Assembly (NCBI RefSeq): GCF_000685095.1
Contig: NZ_BAYE01000001.1
Location: forward strand, 620,001-684,000
Origin: Paraburkholderia caledonica NBRC 102488
Lineage (GTDB): Bacteria; Pseudomonadota; Gammaproteobacteria; Burkholderiales; Burkholderiaceae
Direction of reading: 5' to 3'
Length of the DNA: 64,000 nucleotides
In this document: positions 7,798 through 17,746 of the stretch, piece after piece
Layout: each line of letters begins with the position of its first letter
How positions within the stretch are numbered: position 1 is the stretch's first letter
The notes under the pieces: model-generated
The model's input: only the letters and a program-made list of their open reading frames with translations
Databases searched by the model: none
Told to the model about the DNA's origin: nothing
Made by a program: the position numbers and the translations under genes

Positions 7798-8919
7798 ATG
7801 AAGAAAGCTTTGCTCGCCGCTGCGCTGATGTCGGCCGGCGTTGTTGCGCATGCCCAAAGCAGCGTGACACTGTATGGTCGCCTGGACGCGGGTATCGAAT
7901 ACATAAGCGGTCTGCCGAACGCCAACTACACCGGCTCCACGTCGCGCTGGCGCGCGGAAAGCGGTGACTGGGGCACGAGCCTCTGGGGCATGAAGGGCGT
8001 CGAAGACATCGGCGGCGGCAACAAGGTTCTGTTCCAGTTGGAAGGCTCGTTCAACACCATGACGGGCGCAGGTCCTGGCGGCGGCGGTCTCTTCAATCGT
8101 TGGGCAACAGTCGGTCTGTCGAACAATACGTACGGTACGTTCACGATGGGTCGCATGCTCTTCATCTCGAACGGCGTGTGGGACTTCGACCCGTTCGGTC
8201 AGTCGAACTGGTCGTCGGCATCGCTGGTGCGTGGCCGCAACTGGCCGCAATCGAGCAACAACCTTGCTTACCAGTCGCCGAAGTTCTACGGCTTTGACAT
8301 GTATGGTCAGTACGCACTGTCGAACGCAACGAACTGGAACGGTAACGGCACGACGCCGCAGGGCCGTGAAGCAGGTCTGCAGCTGACGTACACGTCGTCG
8401 CTGTTCCAGGTTCGCGGTATCTATGACGAAATCCGCAACGCCGCAAACGGTAACTTCACCGACCCGTTCACCGCATCGCGCGAATACACGGCAGCCTTCA
8501 ACGTGTTCCTCGGTCAGTTCAAGATCCAGGGCGCATACCAGGCAGTCCGTACGTCCGCCGCTGCTAGCGCTGCAGGCACGTCGCCGACGTCGCTCGATCA
8601 CGAATGGGGTGGTGTGACGTGGCAAGCCACGCCGGCCGCAGCACTGATCGCGGCGGTGTATCACGTCAACGCCAACAAGAACGGCGGCAACGCAACGATC
8701 TACACGATCGGCGGTTCGTACAACCTGTCCAAGCGCACGCTGCTGGACATCCAGGTTGCGACCGCGCGTAACAGCAAGACCGCTAACTTCGGTCTTGACG
8801 CGAACGCGGCAGGCCCTGGCGGCAACATCACTTCGGGCGGCACGACTACGTACAACGAGAACCCGCTGCCTGGCCACAGCCAGACCGGTGTGTACGCAGG
8901 TATTCAGCACTCGTTCTAA
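7798..8919 (+). CDS. Outer-membrane trimeric porin (Burkholderiales OmpC-like)
   Basis: Porin of 373 aa. The start at 7798 is preferred over the in-frame ATG at 7786 because GGAGGAG sits between them and the protein then opens with a clean signal peptide (MKKALLAAALMSAGVVAHA, cleavage before QSSVTLYG). SVTLYGRLDAGIEY at the mature N-terminus, repeated Gly/aromatic beta-strand patterns and the C-terminal GIQHSF ending in Phe (BAM recognition signal) are diagnostic of the Gram-negative porin family. It forms a beta-barrel for diffusion of small hydrophilic solutes. It is monocistronic. Specificity cannot be read from sequence. Confidence 0.95.
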   Translation: MKKALLAAALMSAGVVAHAQSSVTLYGRLDAGIEYISGLPNANYTGSTSRWRAESGDWGTSLWGMKGVEDIGGGNKVLFQLEGSFNTMTGAGPGGGGLFNRWATVGLSNNTYGTFTMGRMLFISNGVWDFDPFGQSNWSSASLVRGRNWPQSSNNLAYQSPKFYGFDMYGQYALSNATNWNGNGTTPQGREAGLQLTYTSSLFQVRGIYDEIRNAANGNFTDPFTASREYTAAFNVFLGQFKIQGAYQAVRTSAAASAAGTSPTSLDHEWGGVTWQATPAAALIAAVYHVNANKNGGNATIYTIGGSYNLSKRTLLDIQVATARNSKTANFGLDANAAGPGGNITSGGTTTYNENPLPGHSQTGVYAGIQHSF

Positions 8920-8931
8920 TCGAACGGTGTT

Positions 8932-8954
8932 CCCCGAAGGCACTGCCTTCGGGG
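8932..8954 (+). terminator. Hairpin after porin gene
   Basis: Perfect 10-bp stem CCCCGAAGGC / GCCTTCGGGG with a 3-nt loop, 12 nt after the porin stop. The downstream tract is only weakly T-rich, so it may protect the 3' end as well as terminate. Confidence 0.7.
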
Positions 8955-9006
8955 CTTAGAAGTTCTTCAAGAGAATCTTTTTCACGCTGCTGCGAGAGGC
9001 GCGTAT

Positions 9007-9042
9007 CGGTGCGATGTCCGATAGGGTATCGCACCGTTTTTT
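9007..9042 (+). terminator. Second terminator after porin gene
   Basis: Stem CGGTGCGAT / ATCGCACCG (9 bp) with a 12-nt loop followed by six T. It probably backs up the hairpin at 8932-8954 and separates the porin from the convergent glnB. Confidence 0.75.
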
Positions 9043-9129
9043 ATTGGCGCACGGCGTTTTGCGATGTTGCGCGGAGCTTGCGTGGTGCTTGTTCAAGCGC
9101 CGGCGCACCGCTTCGGTGCGCGAGCGGCT

Positions 9130-9522
<393 letters not shown>

Positions 9523-9614
9523 CTACGCCGCGCCGGATGCGTTGCGGCAGTCCAGCGACGCGCGCCGCCGCGACTCGCCGCCTTTGAGGCAATCCGGCGC
9601 AAGCGCCGCGCCTC

Positions 9615-11336
9615 TCACTCCACCGGTTCGGTGTAGCGCGACGTGATCGGATAACGCCAGTCGCGACCGAACGCGCGATGCGTAACGCGAATGCCGATCG
9701 GCGCCTGTCGGCGTTTATATTCATTGATCTTGATGAGCCGCGTGACGCGCTTCACGTCTTCCGCCGCATAACCCGCGGCGATGATTTCCGCGAGCGCGCG
9801 GTCCTCTTCCATATACATGCGCATGATCGCGTCGAGCACGTCATAGGGCGGCAGGCTGTCCTGATCGGTCTGGTTCTCGCGCAATTCCGCGGACGGCGCG
9901 CGCGTCAGAATCCGCTCGGGTATCACATTCTGCTTGCCGAACGTCGTGGCTTCATTGCGGTAATGGCACAGGCGATAAACGAGGGTCTTCGCGATGTCCT
10001 TGATCACCGCGAAGCCCCCGGCCATGTCGCCGTAAAGCGTGCAGTAACCCACTGCCATTTCGCTCTTGTTGCCGGTCGTCAGCACGATCGAGCCGAACTT
10101 GTTCGACAGCGCCATCAACAGGGTGCCGCGAATACGCGCCTGAATGTTTTCCTCGGTGGCATCTTCCGGCCGGCCCTCGAATTCTTGCGCGAGCGAGCTG
10201 CGGAACGCGTCGAACATCGGCGCGATCGCAATTTCGTCGTAGCGCACGCCGACGCGGCGTGCCATTTCCGCGGCGTCAGTGGTCGAAATGTCAGCCGTGT
10301 AGCGCGACGGCATCATCACTGCGCGCACGCGCTCGGCGCCGAGTGCGTCGCACGCGACCGCCAGCACCAGCGCTGAATCGACACCGCCCGACAGACCGAT
10401 GAGCGCGCCCGGAAAGCCGTTCTTGTTGACGTAATCGCGCACACCCATCACGAGCGCCGCATAAACCTGCGCTTCGAGCGAAAGCTCCGGCGCGATGCCG
10501 CTGTTGCCGCCGTTGGTTTCGCCGCGCACCGGGCGAGCCGCTTCGAATTCGACGATTGCGGTCGCCTCCTCGAACTGCGGCATCTTCGCAACCAGCTCGC
10601 CCTGCGCGTCGAGCACGAACGAGCCGCCGTCGAATACGAGTTCGTCCTGCGCGCCGACCATGTTGACGTAGACCATCGGCAGCCCCGTCTCGCGAATCCG
10701 CGCCCGCAGAATGTCGAAACGCACCGCCTCCTTATTCAGGTGGAACGGCGAGCCGTTCGGAATCAGCAGCACCTGCGCGCCCGCCGCCTTCGCCATTTGC
10801 GCGGCCGACGCATGCCACGCGTCTTCACAGATCACCACGCCGTACTTGACGCCGTCGAGCTCGAACACGAACGGCTCTGCGTCTGATGCGAAATAGCGCT
10901 TCTCGTCGAATACCTCGGTGTTGGGCAGATCCTGCTTGCGATAGGTGCCCGCCACCTTGCCGTCGACAAGCAGCGAAGCCGCGTTGAACGTATCGACCGG
11001 CGGCACGCCGCGCTGGATCGGCGCGTTTGCATTACCATGACCTTGGGCCGCGCTGTTGCCCGCCTCGCGTAACGGATGGCCGACAATCACATGCAGGCCG
11101 GCGAACGGCTTCAGTTGCGCGGCGAGATCCGCCAATGCGGCAGCGCTCGCGGTATAGAACGCGGGGCGCAGCAGCAGATCTTCGGGCGGATAGCCGGATA
11201 ACGCGAGTTCCGGCGCGACCAGCAGCTTCGCACCGGCGTTGTGCGCGTCACGCGCGGCAGCGACGATTTTCGCGACGTTGCCGGCGAAATCGCCGACGGT
11301 GACATTGATTTGAGCGAGAGCGATTCGTGTCTTCAT
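9615..11336 (-). CDS. nadE: Glutamine-dependent NAD+ synthetase
   Basis: Two-domain enzyme of 573 aa converting deamido-NAD to NAD using glutamine and ATP. The N-terminal nitrilase-type amidase (about residues 1-250) shows the Glu of VAPELALSGYP, the Lys of GTYRKQDLPN and the nucleophilic Cys of GVVICEDAWH. The C-terminal synthetase domain has the PP-loop LSGGVDSAL and the TTGNKSEMAVGY motif. The start at 11336 (MKTRIALAQINV) matches family N-termini. The frame open to 11417 adds no conserved sequence. Confidence 0.95.
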   Translation of the reverse strand: MKTRIALAQINVTVGDFAGNVAKIVAAARDAHNAGAKLLVAPELALSGYPPEDLLLRPAFYTASAAALADLAAQLKPFAGLHVIVGHPLREAGNSAAQGHGNANAPIQRGVPPVDTFNAASLLVDGKVAGTYRKQDLPNTEVFDEKRYFASDAEPFVFELDGVKYGVVICEDAWHASAAQMAKAAGAQVLLIPNGSPFHLNKEAVRFDILRARIRETGLPMVYVNMVGAQDELVFDGGSFVLDAQGELVAKMPQFEEATAIVEFEAARPVRGETNGGNSGIAPELSLEAQVYAALVMGVRDYVNKNGFPGALIGLSGGVDSALVLAVACDALGAERVRAVMMPSRYTADISTTDAAEMARRVGVRYDEIAIAPMFDAFRSSLAQEFEGRPEDATEENIQARIRGTLLMALSNKFGSIVLTTGNKSEMAVGYCTLYGDMAGGFAVIKDIAKTLVYRLCHYRNEATTFGKQNVIPERILTRAPSAELRENQTDQDSLPPYDVLDAIMRMYMEEDRALAEIIAAGYAAEDVKRVTRLIKINEYKRRQAPIGIRVTHRAFGRDWRYPITSRYTEPVE

Positions 11337-11474
11337 GGCAGGATCGACGGGCAAGCGAAGGGCTTGCGGAGGGCTTGCAAATAAAGCGGCTTGTTTTCGG
11401 CTCGACGGAACGGCCAACTCGGATAAACGAACGACGCAGTGCTTGACGTTGTATAACGCGCGCCGCGTCGCTCA

Positions 11475-12662
11475 TTGGGACAGTCACACAAGTTGAATCA
11501 GGAACGCTTTGATTATCGCACGGGCATTCTGGCGTCGCCCTCCGAGGTGGACGCGGCCGAATGGAACGCGCTTCTCGCCCAGCAGCCACAGCCCACGCCT
11601 TTTCTGCGGCATGAGTTTCTAAGCGCGCTGCATGCAACCCGTTGCGCGGTTGCGGACACGGGCTGGGCGCCGCAATTCGTCACGCTGACCGACCCGCTGA
11701 CCGGCAAGCTCGCGGCGGCCGCGCCGGTTTATCTGAAGGGTCACTCGTATGGCGAGTACGTGTTCGACTGGGCCTGGGCCGACGCCTACAAGCGCAACGG
11801 CTTGCCCTACTACCCAAAGCTCCTGTGCGCCGTGCCGTTCACGCCCGTGCAAGGCAATCGGCTGCTGTCCGCCGACGCGCACGCACTGCGGCATCTCGCG
11901 GCCACACTAATGGCGTTCGCCGAGCAGGCCGATGTGTCCTCGTTGCACGTGCTGTTTCCGACCGAAGCCGAAGCGGGCGCGCTCGCCGACATGGGCATGA
12001 TGCAACGCGAAGGCGTGCAGTTTCACTGGCTCAACGACGGCTACCGCGACTTCGACGATTTCCTCTCGACGCTCGAACAGAAGAAGCGCAAGAACATCCG
12101 CGCGGAACGCCGCAAAGTACACGAGGCAGGCGTCACGATGCGCAGGATTCGCGGCGAGGACATTCAGGACGCTGACTGGCGCTTCTTCAGCAAGTGCTAT
12201 CGGCAAACTTACCGCGAGCACTTTTCGACTCCGTATCTGAACCTCGACTTTTTCCGCATGATCGGCGCGTCGATGCCGGAGAATCTGCTGCTCGTGATCG
12301 CCGAATATGAAGGCAAGCCGATCGCGAGCTCGCTCGTCGTTTATCAGCGCGACGCGAAAACCGGCGGCACGCTGTACGGCCGTTACTGGGGCGCGCTCGA
12401 ACACGTGCCGTGCCTGCACTTCGAAACCGCGTACTATCAGCCGCTCGAATTTTGCATCGAAGAAAAGCTCGGCGCATTCGAAGGCGGCGCCCAGGGCGAA
12501 CACAAGATGGCCCGAGGCTTTTTGCCAACGGTCACGCGCTCGGCGCACTGGCTCGCGCATCCCGCTTTCGCCGATGCCGTCGGCCACTTCCTCGACAATG
12601 AAAAGAACAGCATCCACGCGTATGTGGACGAGCTGCGCGAACACAATCCGTTCAAAGGCTGA
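11475..12662 (+). CDS. GNAT/FemAB-fold N-acyltransferase-like protein (COG3146 type)
   Basis: Protein of about 395 aa related to the conserved family of FemAB/GNAT-like putative acyltransferases often called peptidogalycan biosynthesis proteins. Visible features are EWNALLAQQPQPTPFLRHEF near the start, the central region KKRKNIRAERRKV, and a late block HFETAYYQPLEFCIE followed by ARGFLPT. Its substrate is unknown. The start is TTG at 11475; another TTG lies six codons later, and no ATG gives a full-length protein, so the exact N-terminus is unsure. The following GIY-YIG gene begins 9 nt after the stop and is probably co-transcribed. Confidence 0.8.
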   Translation: MGQSHKLNQERFDYRTGILASPSEVDAAEWNALLAQQPQPTPFLRHEFLSALHATRCAVADTGWAPQFVTLTDPLTGKLAAAAPVYLKGHSYGEYVFDWAWADAYKRNGLPYYPKLLCAVPFTPVQGNRLLSADAHALRHLAATLMAFAEQADVSSLHVLFPTEAEAGALADMGMMQREGVQFHWLNDGYRDFDDFLSTLEQKKRKNIRAERRKVHEAGVTMRRIRGEDIQDADWRFFSKCYRQTYREHFSTPYLNLDFFRMIGASMPENLLLVIAEYEGKPIASSLVVYQRDAKTGGTLYGRYWGALEHVPCLHFETAYYQPLEFCIEEKLGAFEGGAQGEHKMARGFLPTVTRSAHWLAHPAFADAVGHFLDNEKNSIHAYVDELREHNPFKG

Positions 12663-12671
12663 AGCGCGTCC

Positions 12672-12998
12672 ATGGCGTGGTTTCTTTATCTGCTCGAATG
12701 CTCGGACGGCAGCGTCTACACCGGCATCGCAACCGACGTGCAAGCGCGCTTCGACAAACACGTGAGCGGCGCGGGCGCGCGCTACACCCGTTCGCGCAAG
12801 CCGGTGCGCGTGCTGGCATCGTTCGAACTGGCGGACCGGTCCAGTGCCTCGCGTGCCGAGTATTGGGTGAAGCGTCTTGCGCCCTCAGAAAAGCGCGTGC
12901 TCGCAGCGGGCGGACGCACGCTCGAGTCGGTGGTGCCGGTCGCGCAAGCCGATTCAACCAGTGCCGAAGAGGCGACCGAGGAAAACGGCGCTGCCTGA
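12672..12998 (+). CDS. GIY-YIG domain protein, YhbQ/UPF0213-like
   Basis: Small protein of 108 aa. Residues 3-80 form a GIY-YIG nuclease domain: FLYLLECSDGSVYTGI carries the Tyr-Tyr core, then the Arg of VQARFDKH and the Glu of SRAEYWVKRL. YhbQ relatives have been linked to nucleic-acid cleavage. The last 25 residues are an acidic Ala/Glu-rich tail. It follows the acyltransferase-like gene by 9 nt. Confidence 0.85.
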   Translation: MAWFLYLLECSDGSVYTGIATDVQARFDKHVSGAGARYTRSRKPVRVLASFELADRSSASRAEYWVKRLAPSEKRVLAAGGRTLESVVPVAQADSTSAEEATEENGAA

Positions 12999-13010
12999 CG
13001 GCGCGGTTGC

Positions 13011-15119
13011 TTAGCCCCGCGCCTCGCGCATGCGTTCGGTGAGTAAGCGCTGCATCAGTGCAAGCTCACCTACCGCATCGGCTTCGAGCGACGTCAGCCG
13101 CTCGCGTGCCGGAAGGTCGTGCCGCAGCGGCAAAATCGTTCGATTCAGCGCGGCCTCGATATCGGCGTTCACAGCCGCGAGCCACACGCGAAGCTCGTCG
13201 TGGCTATCCTGCATCTCGCGCCGGTTCGCACTCAGCCGAAGCTGCGTAGCCGTGCCCGCCATCTTGCGCAGCAGACTCAACACCGTCAGCGTTACCGTAT
13301 CGACTAGCGAGTCTTCCAGCTTTTCGAGGCGAATCCGTGCGATGGCTTCCTCGGCGTTGTTGCTGCCGAGGCCGGCCGCGCGGCGCAAACGCTCCATGTC
13401 CTTTTCGCTTCGACGCGGCGATTCGAGCGCCGCGATCAGATACGCGAGATTCGCGCGGACCGCGTCCCCGAGATACGTGCGGTAGTCGCTCTTCTCCCGC
13501 GTCGGCCACAAATAAAACGTCGCGAAAAGCGCCAGCACGCAGCCGAGCACATTGTTGCCGAGCCGCGTGAGCGCGTATGCGAATTCACTTGCACCCGGTG
13601 TTGCGAAGTCGGCCACGAGCACGAAGGTCGGCGTGAGGAACAGCACGAACAGGCTGTAGCTGACGGGGCGCAATGCCATGGTCGCCATGACGAGCGGAAA
13701 GACTGCGAGCGAAATGCCGAGCGGCGAATGAATCGCATAGCCGATGCCCGCGGCCAGCACGCCGCCGACGATGCTGCCCGCCGCGCGCTCGATACTGCGC
13801 GGCCAGGTCGCCGCGATCGAAGGCTGCAAGATCAGCAGCGTCGCCATCGTCGCCCAATAGCCGAACGGCAAGCCAAGCGCGCGGATCACGAGAAAGCCCG
13901 CGGTCGTCGTCACGCCCACGCGCGCCGCGTGACGCAAACCGACGGACTCGAGCGACAGGTTCGCCTTCAGCGTCGCCCAGACACGCGCAAGCGTTGCAGC
14001 GACGCTGTCCGCGAAGCGCGGCGGCGGCGCTTGCACCGGCGTGAAATCGACGAGTTCAAAGTCTGATTTGAGTTTCACCGGCTCCATCAGCGCGTTTTCA
14101 AGGCGCCCCGCCAGCCGCCGAATACGAAGTTGCAACTCCGCGAGAAGCGCCCAGCGCCCTTCGTTCGTCTGTGCGCCGATGCTGCGCAACGTCTCGCCCA
14201 TGCCCGTGAGGAGACGCGCCGCGCGCGTCGCGCGCCGTTCATCGCCGGGCATTTTTTCGCACGCACCCGAGACGGCGATCAGATAGGCGAACAACGCCTC
14301 GCCTTCGGTCAGCAACGCGAGCAGCGTGTCGTAGGCCTCACGTGCGCCGGTTCGCGTCGCCGGCACGCTGGCCAGCGCCTTGCGCGAGCGTTCGAGCGCC
14401 GCGCGCGCATCCGCGCGGAATTTTGCGGCGTGCGTCGCCCACTCGCGCGGGGTGCTGTGCTGCTGAAGCAGACGCGCGCTGTCGAACGCGATGTCCGCGA
14501 GCCGCACATACACCGTCCGCAGTGAAGCACGGCTCGCTCCGAATGGATGGATGCGCCAGACGGTCAGGCTCAACGCGACCGCGAACAGACAGCCGATCAG
14601 ATAGACGCCGAGGAATGCAAGACCTTCGCGCACATCGCGCATGGGCCGATCGACCATCACGACGCAAGCGGTCGCGGCGAGAATCGTCACTTGCGACGTC
14701 GCAGCGCCCCAGATGCGTCCGAACGCGCCGAGGCTCGTGAAAATAAGCAACGCGAGCGCGGCGAACGCCGTTCCTTCGGTCGACGCAAAAGCGGTCAGTC
14801 CGCCGCATAGCGTGGAGAGAAGCGCGAAGCCCATCATCGAGGCCAAGCGGGCGCGGTTCGAACCGGCGGCGTCTGCGAGACACGTCCAGAACGCGCCGAT
14901 CGCGGCCCAGGCGAAGATCGGATCGTGCAGCAGATTGCCGAGCGCGAGCATCGCCGTAGACGCGCATGCGGCGCGCAAGCCTTCGGAGAGACTCGCCTCG
15001 CTGGCGGAAAACGACACCATCCATACCGGCCGCTTGCGATAGATCGCCGTCGCGATCGCATACAGCCGATTCGACCATCGGGGCGAAGAAGATGCCAGGT
15101 TGGACTTGCGGTTCATCAT
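13011..15119 (-). CDS. FUSC-family inner-membrane protein (YccS/AaeB-like)
   Basis: Large inner-membrane protein (about 702 aa from the ATG at 15119) with two clusters of about five to six transmembrane helices separated by soluble helical regions, the fusaric-acid-resistance-protein architecture. The first cluster begins near GLRAACASTAMLALGNLL. The second includes HAARVGVTTTAGFLVIRALGLPFGYWATMATLLILQPS, split in the usual FUSC pattern. Relatives export aromatic acids or are of unknown role. No partner MFP or outer-membrane gene is adjacent, so AaeB-type pump function is unproven. An in-frame GTG at 15245 would add 42 residues, but GGGAG upstream of 15119 makes that start more likely. Confidence 0.85.
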   Translation of the reverse strand: MMNRKSNLASSSPRWSNRLYAIATAIYRKRPVWMVSFSASEASLSEGLRAACASTAMLALGNLLHDPIFAWAAIGAFWTCLADAAGSNRARLASMMGFALLSTLCGGLTAFASTEGTAFAALALLIFTSLGAFGRIWGAATSQVTILAATACVVMVDRPMRDVREGLAFLGVYLIGCLFAVALSLTVWRIHPFGASRASLRTVYVRLADIAFDSARLLQQHSTPREWATHAAKFRADARAALERSRKALASVPATRTGAREAYDTLLALLTEGEALFAYLIAVSGACEKMPGDERRATRAARLLTGMGETLRSIGAQTNEGRWALLAELQLRIRRLAGRLENALMEPVKLKSDFELVDFTPVQAPPPRFADSVAATLARVWATLKANLSLESVGLRHAARVGVTTTAGFLVIRALGLPFGYWATMATLLILQPSIAATWPRSIERAAGSIVGGVLAAGIGYAIHSPLGISLAVFPLVMATMALRPVSYSLFVLFLTPTFVLVADFATPGASEFAYALTRLGNNVLGCVLALFATFYLWPTREKSDYRTYLGDAVRANLAYLIAALESPRRSEKDMERLRRAAGLGSNNAEEAIARIRLEKLEDSLVDTVTLTVLSLLRKMAGTATQLRLSANRREMQDSHDELRVWLAAVNADIEAALNRTILPLRHDLPARERLTSLEADAVGELALMQRLLTERMREARG

Positions 15120-15276
15120 CCGGACGGTGTGCTCCCAAAGCGGGCTTGTTGCTGGTTTGTCACGTGCTTGTTGCTTGCTTGCTGCGGGCTCGCTTCCGCG
15201 CTTTCGCAAACGTCCCGGCAGTGAGCCGAATGCATCGCGGGCCACAAATAATAAGGGTTTACACGGAGATATAAAA

Positions 15277-15357
15277 ATGGCTTCGGTTCATCTTCGGGAT
15301 GCACTGCGGCTATACCGGCATCTCGACGCTCGACGTCACAATCCTCACATCGAATAA
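15277..15357 (+). CDS. Candidate 26-aa small protein
   Basis: ATG at 15277 is preceded by ACGGAG with an 8-nt spacer, giving a good ribosome binding site. The 26-codon frame (begins MASVHLRDALRLYRHL, ends HIE) stops immediately before a strong terminator. The peptide is rich in Arg and His with an amphipathic-looking centre. No family is recognised. The combination of ribosome binding site, short frame and terminator makes translation plausible; a small RNA is the alternative. Confidence 0.4.
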   Translation: MASVHLRDALRLYRHLDARRHNPHIE

Positions 15358-15394
15358 AAAACCGCGCGGCCCCTTCGGGCTCGCGCGGTTTTTT
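15356..15394. terminator. Bidirectional intrinsic terminator
   Basis: Stem AAAACCGCGCG / CGCGCGGTTTT (11 bp) with a 13-nt loop, A-run on the left and T-run on the right. It serves the candidate small gene on the plus strand and ppa on the minus strand. Confidence 0.85.
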
Positions 15395-15451
15395 GCATGA
15401 GTCGACTGGATCGGCGAAGCAGTGAGTCTTCCGATCAGCGCGTCGAGCCGC

Positions 15452-15979
15452 TTACTTCTTGTGGTTCGCCACGCCTTCGCTGATTTCCTTGTGCGCGGCT
15501 TCGATACCCGCCCAGCCTTCGACCTTCACCCACTTGCCCTTCTCGAGCGCCTTGTATTGCTCGAAGAAGTGCTTGATCTGGTCTTTCAGGTACGCCGGGA
15601 CGTCGTCGATCGACTTCAGGTCGGCTGTCATCGGGCAGATCTTGTCGTGCGGGACAGCGATCAGCTTTGCGTCCACGCCGGATTCGTCGGTCATTTGCAG
15701 CATGCCGAGCGCGCGTGCGCGAACCACCGAGCCTGCCAGCAGCGGGAACGGCGTGATCACCAGCACGTCGACCGGGTCGCCGTCGCCCGACAGCGTTTGC
15801 GGAATGAAACCGTAGTTGGCGGGATAGCGCATGCCGGTGCCGATGAAACGGTCGACGACGAGAAGGCCCAGATCCTTGTCGGCTTCGTATTTCACCGGAT
15901 CGCTCTGCGCCGGGATTTCGATGATGACGTTGAAATCGTGCGGAAGATCTTTGCCTGCGGGGACGTGATTGAAGCTCAT
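15452..15979 (-). CDS. ppa: Inorganic pyrophosphatase (family I)
   Basis: Soluble Mg-dependent enzyme hydrolysing pyrophosphate to phosphate. At 175 aa from the ATG at 15979 (MSFNHVPAG) it equals the E. coli enzyme in length. The family signature DGDPVDVLV with its three metal-binding Asp is present, as are [16 protein letters not shown] and the late KWVKVEGW. An open frame to 16045 gives extra non-conserved residues and is not used. Confidence 0.96.
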   Translation of the reverse strand: MSFNHVPAGKDLPHDFNVIIEIPAQSDPVKYEADKDLGLLVVDRFIGTGMRYPANYGFIPQTLSGDGDPVDVLVITPFPLLAGSVVRARALGMLQMTDESGVDAKLIAVPHDKICPMTADLKSIDDVPAYLKDQIKHFFEQYKALEKGKWVKVEGWAGIEAAHKEISEGVANHKK

Positions 15980-16256
15980 GAGCGCTCTCTGGTCAGGATG
16001 GAATTCGGAGCACGGCATGCGGCGCGTGGGCTCGAGGGCATGCATCGTAAAACTTGCCTCGAACAGGAGCGCAGCGGCCGGACAGTGCGGAATGCGCCAT
16101 TATAGCCAATCGGCCGATGGCATCCGCCGCCGGATCGGCGCGATAATCGTCTGGCGTCCCTCGATTGTGCCTCTGGTTTGTGAACACCGCGTAACGGCAT
16201 CCGCTTCGGCGTCTGGCTGAACGTACGCCGGCTGCGCGACATCTCAAGGAGTCTGC

Positions 16257-17696
16257 ATGGAAGAAGCCCGACACTTCATTGGCGGCGAATGGTCCGCTGC
16301 TTCAGGCGGCGAGACGATCGCCGTGCTCGATCCTTCGGACGGCCAGCCGTTCACGCAACTTGCGCGGGGCACCGCGGCGGATATCGACGCCGCCGTCCAC
16401 GCCGCGCGCCGCGCGTTCGAAGGCGCCTGGGGCGCGGCAAGCGCGGCGGAACGCGGACGTGTGCTGTATCGGCTGTCGATGCTCGTCGCCGCCCGCCAGG
16501 AAGAACTGGCGCAACTCGAAGCCCGCGACACCGGCAAGCCGCTCAAACAGGCGCGCGCCGATTCGGCCGCGCTCGTGCGCTACTTCGAGTTTTATGCCGG
16601 GGCGGCCGACAAACTGCATGGCGAAACACTGCCCTATCAGGCCGGCTACACGGTGATGACGATCCGCGAGCCGCACGGCGTGACCGGCCACATCGTGCCG
16701 TGGAACTATCCAATGCAGATTTTCGGCCGCAGCGTGGGCGCGGCACTTGCCGTGGGCAACGCATGCGTCGTCAAGCCGGCTGAAGACGCCTGTCTCTCGG
16801 TGCTGCGCGTTGCCGAACTGGCGGCCGAAGCGGGCCTGCCCGCAGGCGCGCTGAATATCGTCACCGGTTACGGACACGAAGCGGGAGCGGCGCTCGCACG
16901 TCATTCGGGCATCGATCACATTTCGTTCACGGGCTCGCCCGAGACCGGCAAGCTCGTCACACAAATGGCTGCCGAAAACCACGTGCCGGTCACGCTCGAA
17001 CTCGGCGGCAAGTCCCCGCAACTCGTCTTTGCCGATGCGGACCTCGACGCCGCGTTGCCCGTACTCGTGTCGGCGATCGTGCAGAACGCCGGGCAGACAT
17101 GTTCGGCGGGTAGCCGCGTGCTGATCGACCGCGCAATTTACGAGCCCTTGCTCGACCGACTGAGCGGCGCGTTCAACTCGCTGCGCGTGGGCCCCTCGCA
17201 CGCCGACCTCGACTGCGGGCCGCTTATTAACGCGAAGCAGCAACGGCGCGTGTGGGACTTTCTCTCCGACGCGCAACACGACGGCATCGCGATGGCCGCG
17301 CATGGCGAGGTGATTCCCGAAGCGCCGGAAAGCGGCTTCTATCAGGCGCCCACGCTGTTGCGCGATGTGCCCGCGAGCCACCGTCTCGCACGCGACGAGG
17401 TGTTCGGACCCGTGCTCGCCGCGATGTCCTTTAGCGACGAAGACGAAGCGCTCGCGCTCGCGAACGGCACGCAATACGGGCTGGTCGCGGGCATCTGGAC
17501 GCGCGACGGCGCTCGGCAAATGCGCCTCGCGCGGCGTCTGCGCTCGGGCCAGGTGTTCATCAACAACTACGGCGCGGGCGGCGGCGTCGAACTGCCGTTC
17601 GGCGGCGTCAAGCATTCGGGCCACGGGCGCGAAAAGGGTTTCGAGGCGCTGTATGGCTTCACGGCGCTAAAGACAATTGCGATCCGGCACGGCTAG
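16257..17696 (+). CDS. NAD(P)-dependent aldehyde dehydrogenase
   Basis: Aldehyde dehydrogenase of 479 aa, oxidising an aldehyde to the acid. VPWNYPMQIF is the cofactor-entry motif, the glycine motif is FTGSPETGK, the general base Glu is in LELGGKSPQ, and the catalytic Cys in NAGQTCSAGSR. The end LPFGGVKHSGHGREKG is the usual C-terminal signature. AAGGAG precedes the ATG. It is followed by an SDR dehydrogenase and an MFS carrier on the same strand, suggesting a catabolic unit for an alcohol or aldehyde taken up by the carrier. The substrate is not deducible. Confidence 0.92.
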   Translation: MEEARHFIGGEWSAASGGETIAVLDPSDGQPFTQLARGTAADIDAAVHAARRAFEGAWGAASAAERGRVLYRLSMLVAARQEELAQLEARDTGKPLKQARADSAALVRYFEFYAGAADKLHGETLPYQAGYTVMTIREPHGVTGHIVPWNYPMQIFGRSVGAALAVGNACVVKPAEDACLSVLRVAELAAEAGLPAGALNIVTGYGHEAGAALARHSGIDHISFTGSPETGKLVTQMAAENHVPVTLELGGKSPQLVFADADLDAALPVLVSAIVQNAGQTCSAGSRVLIDRAIYEPLLDRLSGAFNSLRVGPSHADLDCGPLINAKQQRRVWDFLSDAQHDGIAMAAHGEVIPEAPESGFYQAPTLLRDVPASHRLARDEVFGPVLAAMSFSDEDEALALANGTQYGLVAGIWTRDGARQMRLARRLRSGQVFINNYGAGGGVELPFGGVKHSGHGREKGFEALYGFTALKTIAIRHG

Positions 17697-17746
17697 TTCG
17701 CAGCTGGGCTTATCCATCACCACTCACAACAAACAGCGGAGACATT

